Below are positions 63,513 to 64,000 of a stretch of 64,000 nt of DNA, one piece after another. The notes beneath the pieces are model-generated. The model did no database searches. It saw only the letters and a list, made by a program, of their open reading frames with translations, and had not been told where the DNA came from. Numbering within the stretch: the stretch's first letter is position 1; the number at the start of each line of letters is the position of its first letter. The position numbers were made by a program, and so were the translations under genes. This stretch comes from Gallibacterium trehalosifermentans (GTDB taxonomy: Bacteria > Pseudomonadota > Gammaproteobacteria > Enterobacterales > Pasteurellaceae): the NCBI RefSeq assembly GCF_042433055.1, contig NZ_JBHLWB010000008.1:71797-135796 (forward strand), given 5' to 3'.

Positions 63513-63601
63513 GTTCAATCGCAATTACTATGATGATTATCGCCTTGATCATTATTTGGGGCGGATTATGCGTTGCAATTAAGCGTTTACCAAAAGAGTG
63601 A
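63509..63601 (+). CDS. Small subunit of the NSS transporter (MetS/MaAIMP-type single-helix peptide)
   Basis: A 30-aa peptide whose ATG overlaps the stop of the transporter gene (ATGA). It is almost wholly one hydrophobic helix (SSIAITMMIIALIIIWGGLC) followed by a basic tail VAIKRLPKE. GTGGAGGAAG lies upstream. Short one-helix peptides in this position correspond to the small subunit of MetPS-type methionine/alanine importers. It is too short for routine gene calling. Confidence 0.85.
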   Translation: MSSIAITMMIIALIIIWGGLCVAIKRLPKE

Positions 63602-63614
63602 TTGATTCACGATG

Positions 63615-63660
63615 TGCCATACTAGATAGTTTTTTTGTTTAGTATGGCATTTATTTTTTA
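63615..63660 (+). terminator. Rho-independent terminator after the NSS transporter operon
   Basis: Perfect 10-bp stem TGCCATACTA / TAGTATGGCA with a T-rich 15-nt loop, then TTTATTTTTTA, starting 14 bases after the small-subunit stop. Confidence 0.88.
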
Positions 63661-63719
63661 TACTTTATCGGCGATTTGTTGTAAAAAACAGCAAATAATA
63701 AAAAAATTAAAAAAAGCAC

Positions 63720-63747
63720 TTGCAAGATATAATTAAATCACTATAAT
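63720..63747 (+). promoter_or_regulatory. rRNA operon promoter
   Basis: TTGCAA (-35) and a consensus TATAAT (-10) spaced by 16 bases. It is preceded by an A/T-rich UP-element-like stretch (63691-63716) and followed by a GC-rich discriminator GCAGCACCGC, the usual arrangement of a stringently controlled rrn P1. Confidence 0.88.
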
Positions 63748-63757
63748 GCAGCACCGC

Positions 63758-63811
63758 AACGACGCTGAAGTGTGAAGTTAAGAAGAGGCGTCGTTTTTTG
63801 TTCTTTAAAAA
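63758..63811 (+). promoter_or_regulatory. rRNA leader: boxB-like hairpin and boxA antitermination site
   Basis: An inverted repeat AACGACGC / GCGTCGTT (63758-63765 and 63788-63795) with a 22-nt loop is followed by a T run. A boxA-like TGTTCTTTAAAAA (63799-63811; E. coli TGCTCTTTAACAA) follows. These elements recruit NusB/NusE antitermination complexes. The T run after the stem makes the hairpin look terminator-like. Confidence 0.75.
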
Positions 63812-63958
63812 CCAATATAGACAATCTGTGTGGGCACTTGTTGATTGATTTTAAAATGAATATTAATTTTGAAGTCTTAATAGGTGCTTAAACTAGAAAT
63901 TCATTAGTGATTAGAGCTAAGAAATTGAGAGCTAAGTAGTTATTGAGCGATGAAACTT

Positions 63959-64000
63959 AAATTGAAGAGTTTGATCATGGCTCAGATTGAACGCTGGCGG
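63959..64000 (+). rRNA. 16S ribosomal RNA, 5' end (cut by window edge)
   Basis: The sequence AAATTGAAGAGTTTGATCAT onward is the conserved 5' end of bacterial 16S rRNA, including the universal 27F priming region and GAACGCTGGCGG. Only the first 42 bases are inside the window. The 147 bases between boxA and the mature end would hold the RNase III processing stem. Confidence 0.97.

Noticed and set aside
1..64000. CRISPR arrays, prophage, insertion sequences or additional tRNAs
   Set aside because: No regularly spaced repeats, transposase or integrase frames, terminal inverted repeats, or further cloverleaf-like sequences were recognised on either strand.

Overview
The window looks like chromosomal core sequence of a member of the Pasteurellaceae (Gammaproteobacteria). 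It is AT-rich. Its proteins look like the Haemophilus/Pasteurella versions of MutS, RecA, TyrR, SspAB and the ComNOPQ competence pseudopilins, and its gene order preserves blocks shared with E. coli in shortened form (mla/lpt/ptsN/rapZ and envC/yibQ/yibN/secB/gpsA/cysE). I cannot name the genus. The last 42 bases are the 5' end of a 16S rRNA gene. No prophage, insertion sequence or CRISPR array was seen.

Layout. 1-2.4 kb: end of a Gfo/Idh/MocA oxidoreductase, yafJ, tadA and a tRNA-Arg(CCT). 2.4-9.1 kb: envelope block with lptCAB-ptsN-rapZ on the minus strand, divergent from mlaFEDCB-ibaG. 9.2-12.7 kb: dnaE. 12.7-16.4 kb: yfiF, then a surface-lipoprotein gene interrupted by a G10 tract, then its probable Slam exporter. 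16.5-25.8 kb: pssA, yicC, a PTS sugar transporter with a CRP site, yqhD, ridA, argF and mutS. 25.9-33.9 kb: SOS-controlled recA, recX, djlA, a yjdF-like gene, dusC, yjjG, tyrR with a TyrR box, and sspAB. 34-36.6 kb: competence pseudopilin operon comNOPQ with a CRP-S-like site, then glpE. 36.7-46 kb: ppx, tamB-tamA, yibQ, envC. 46.2-56.1 kb: gpmA, yibN, secB, gpsA, cysE, rnr, rlmB, a small lipoprotein, maf and rmuC. 56.2-61.6 kb: a 1.8-kaa autotransporter with a G9 tract in its upstream region. 62-63.6 kb: an NSS-family Na+-dependent transporter with a 30-aa small subunit. 63.7-64 kb: rRNA promoter, leader and 16S start.

How the genes work together. Much of the window serves the outer membrane: LPS transport (LptABC), lipid asymmetry (Mla), barrel or phospholipid transport (TamAB), phospholipid synthesis (PssA), lipoprotein surface display (Slam) and autotransport. 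DNA uptake and recombination are represented by comNOPQ, recA, recX and mutS.

The most notable signal is a pair of long G homopolymers, each beside a gene for a surface protein. G10 lies directly behind the lipobox cysteine of a coiled-coil-stalked, TbpB/fHbp-like lipoprotein. As sequenced, that gene is out of frame (OFF). With G8 or G11 it would read through about 373 codons and sit in an operon with its Slam. G9 lies next to an inverted repeat upstream of the autotransporter. Both look like contingency (phase-variation) tracts, with translational and transcriptional control respectively. This is inference from sequence; tract-length variation has not been observed here.
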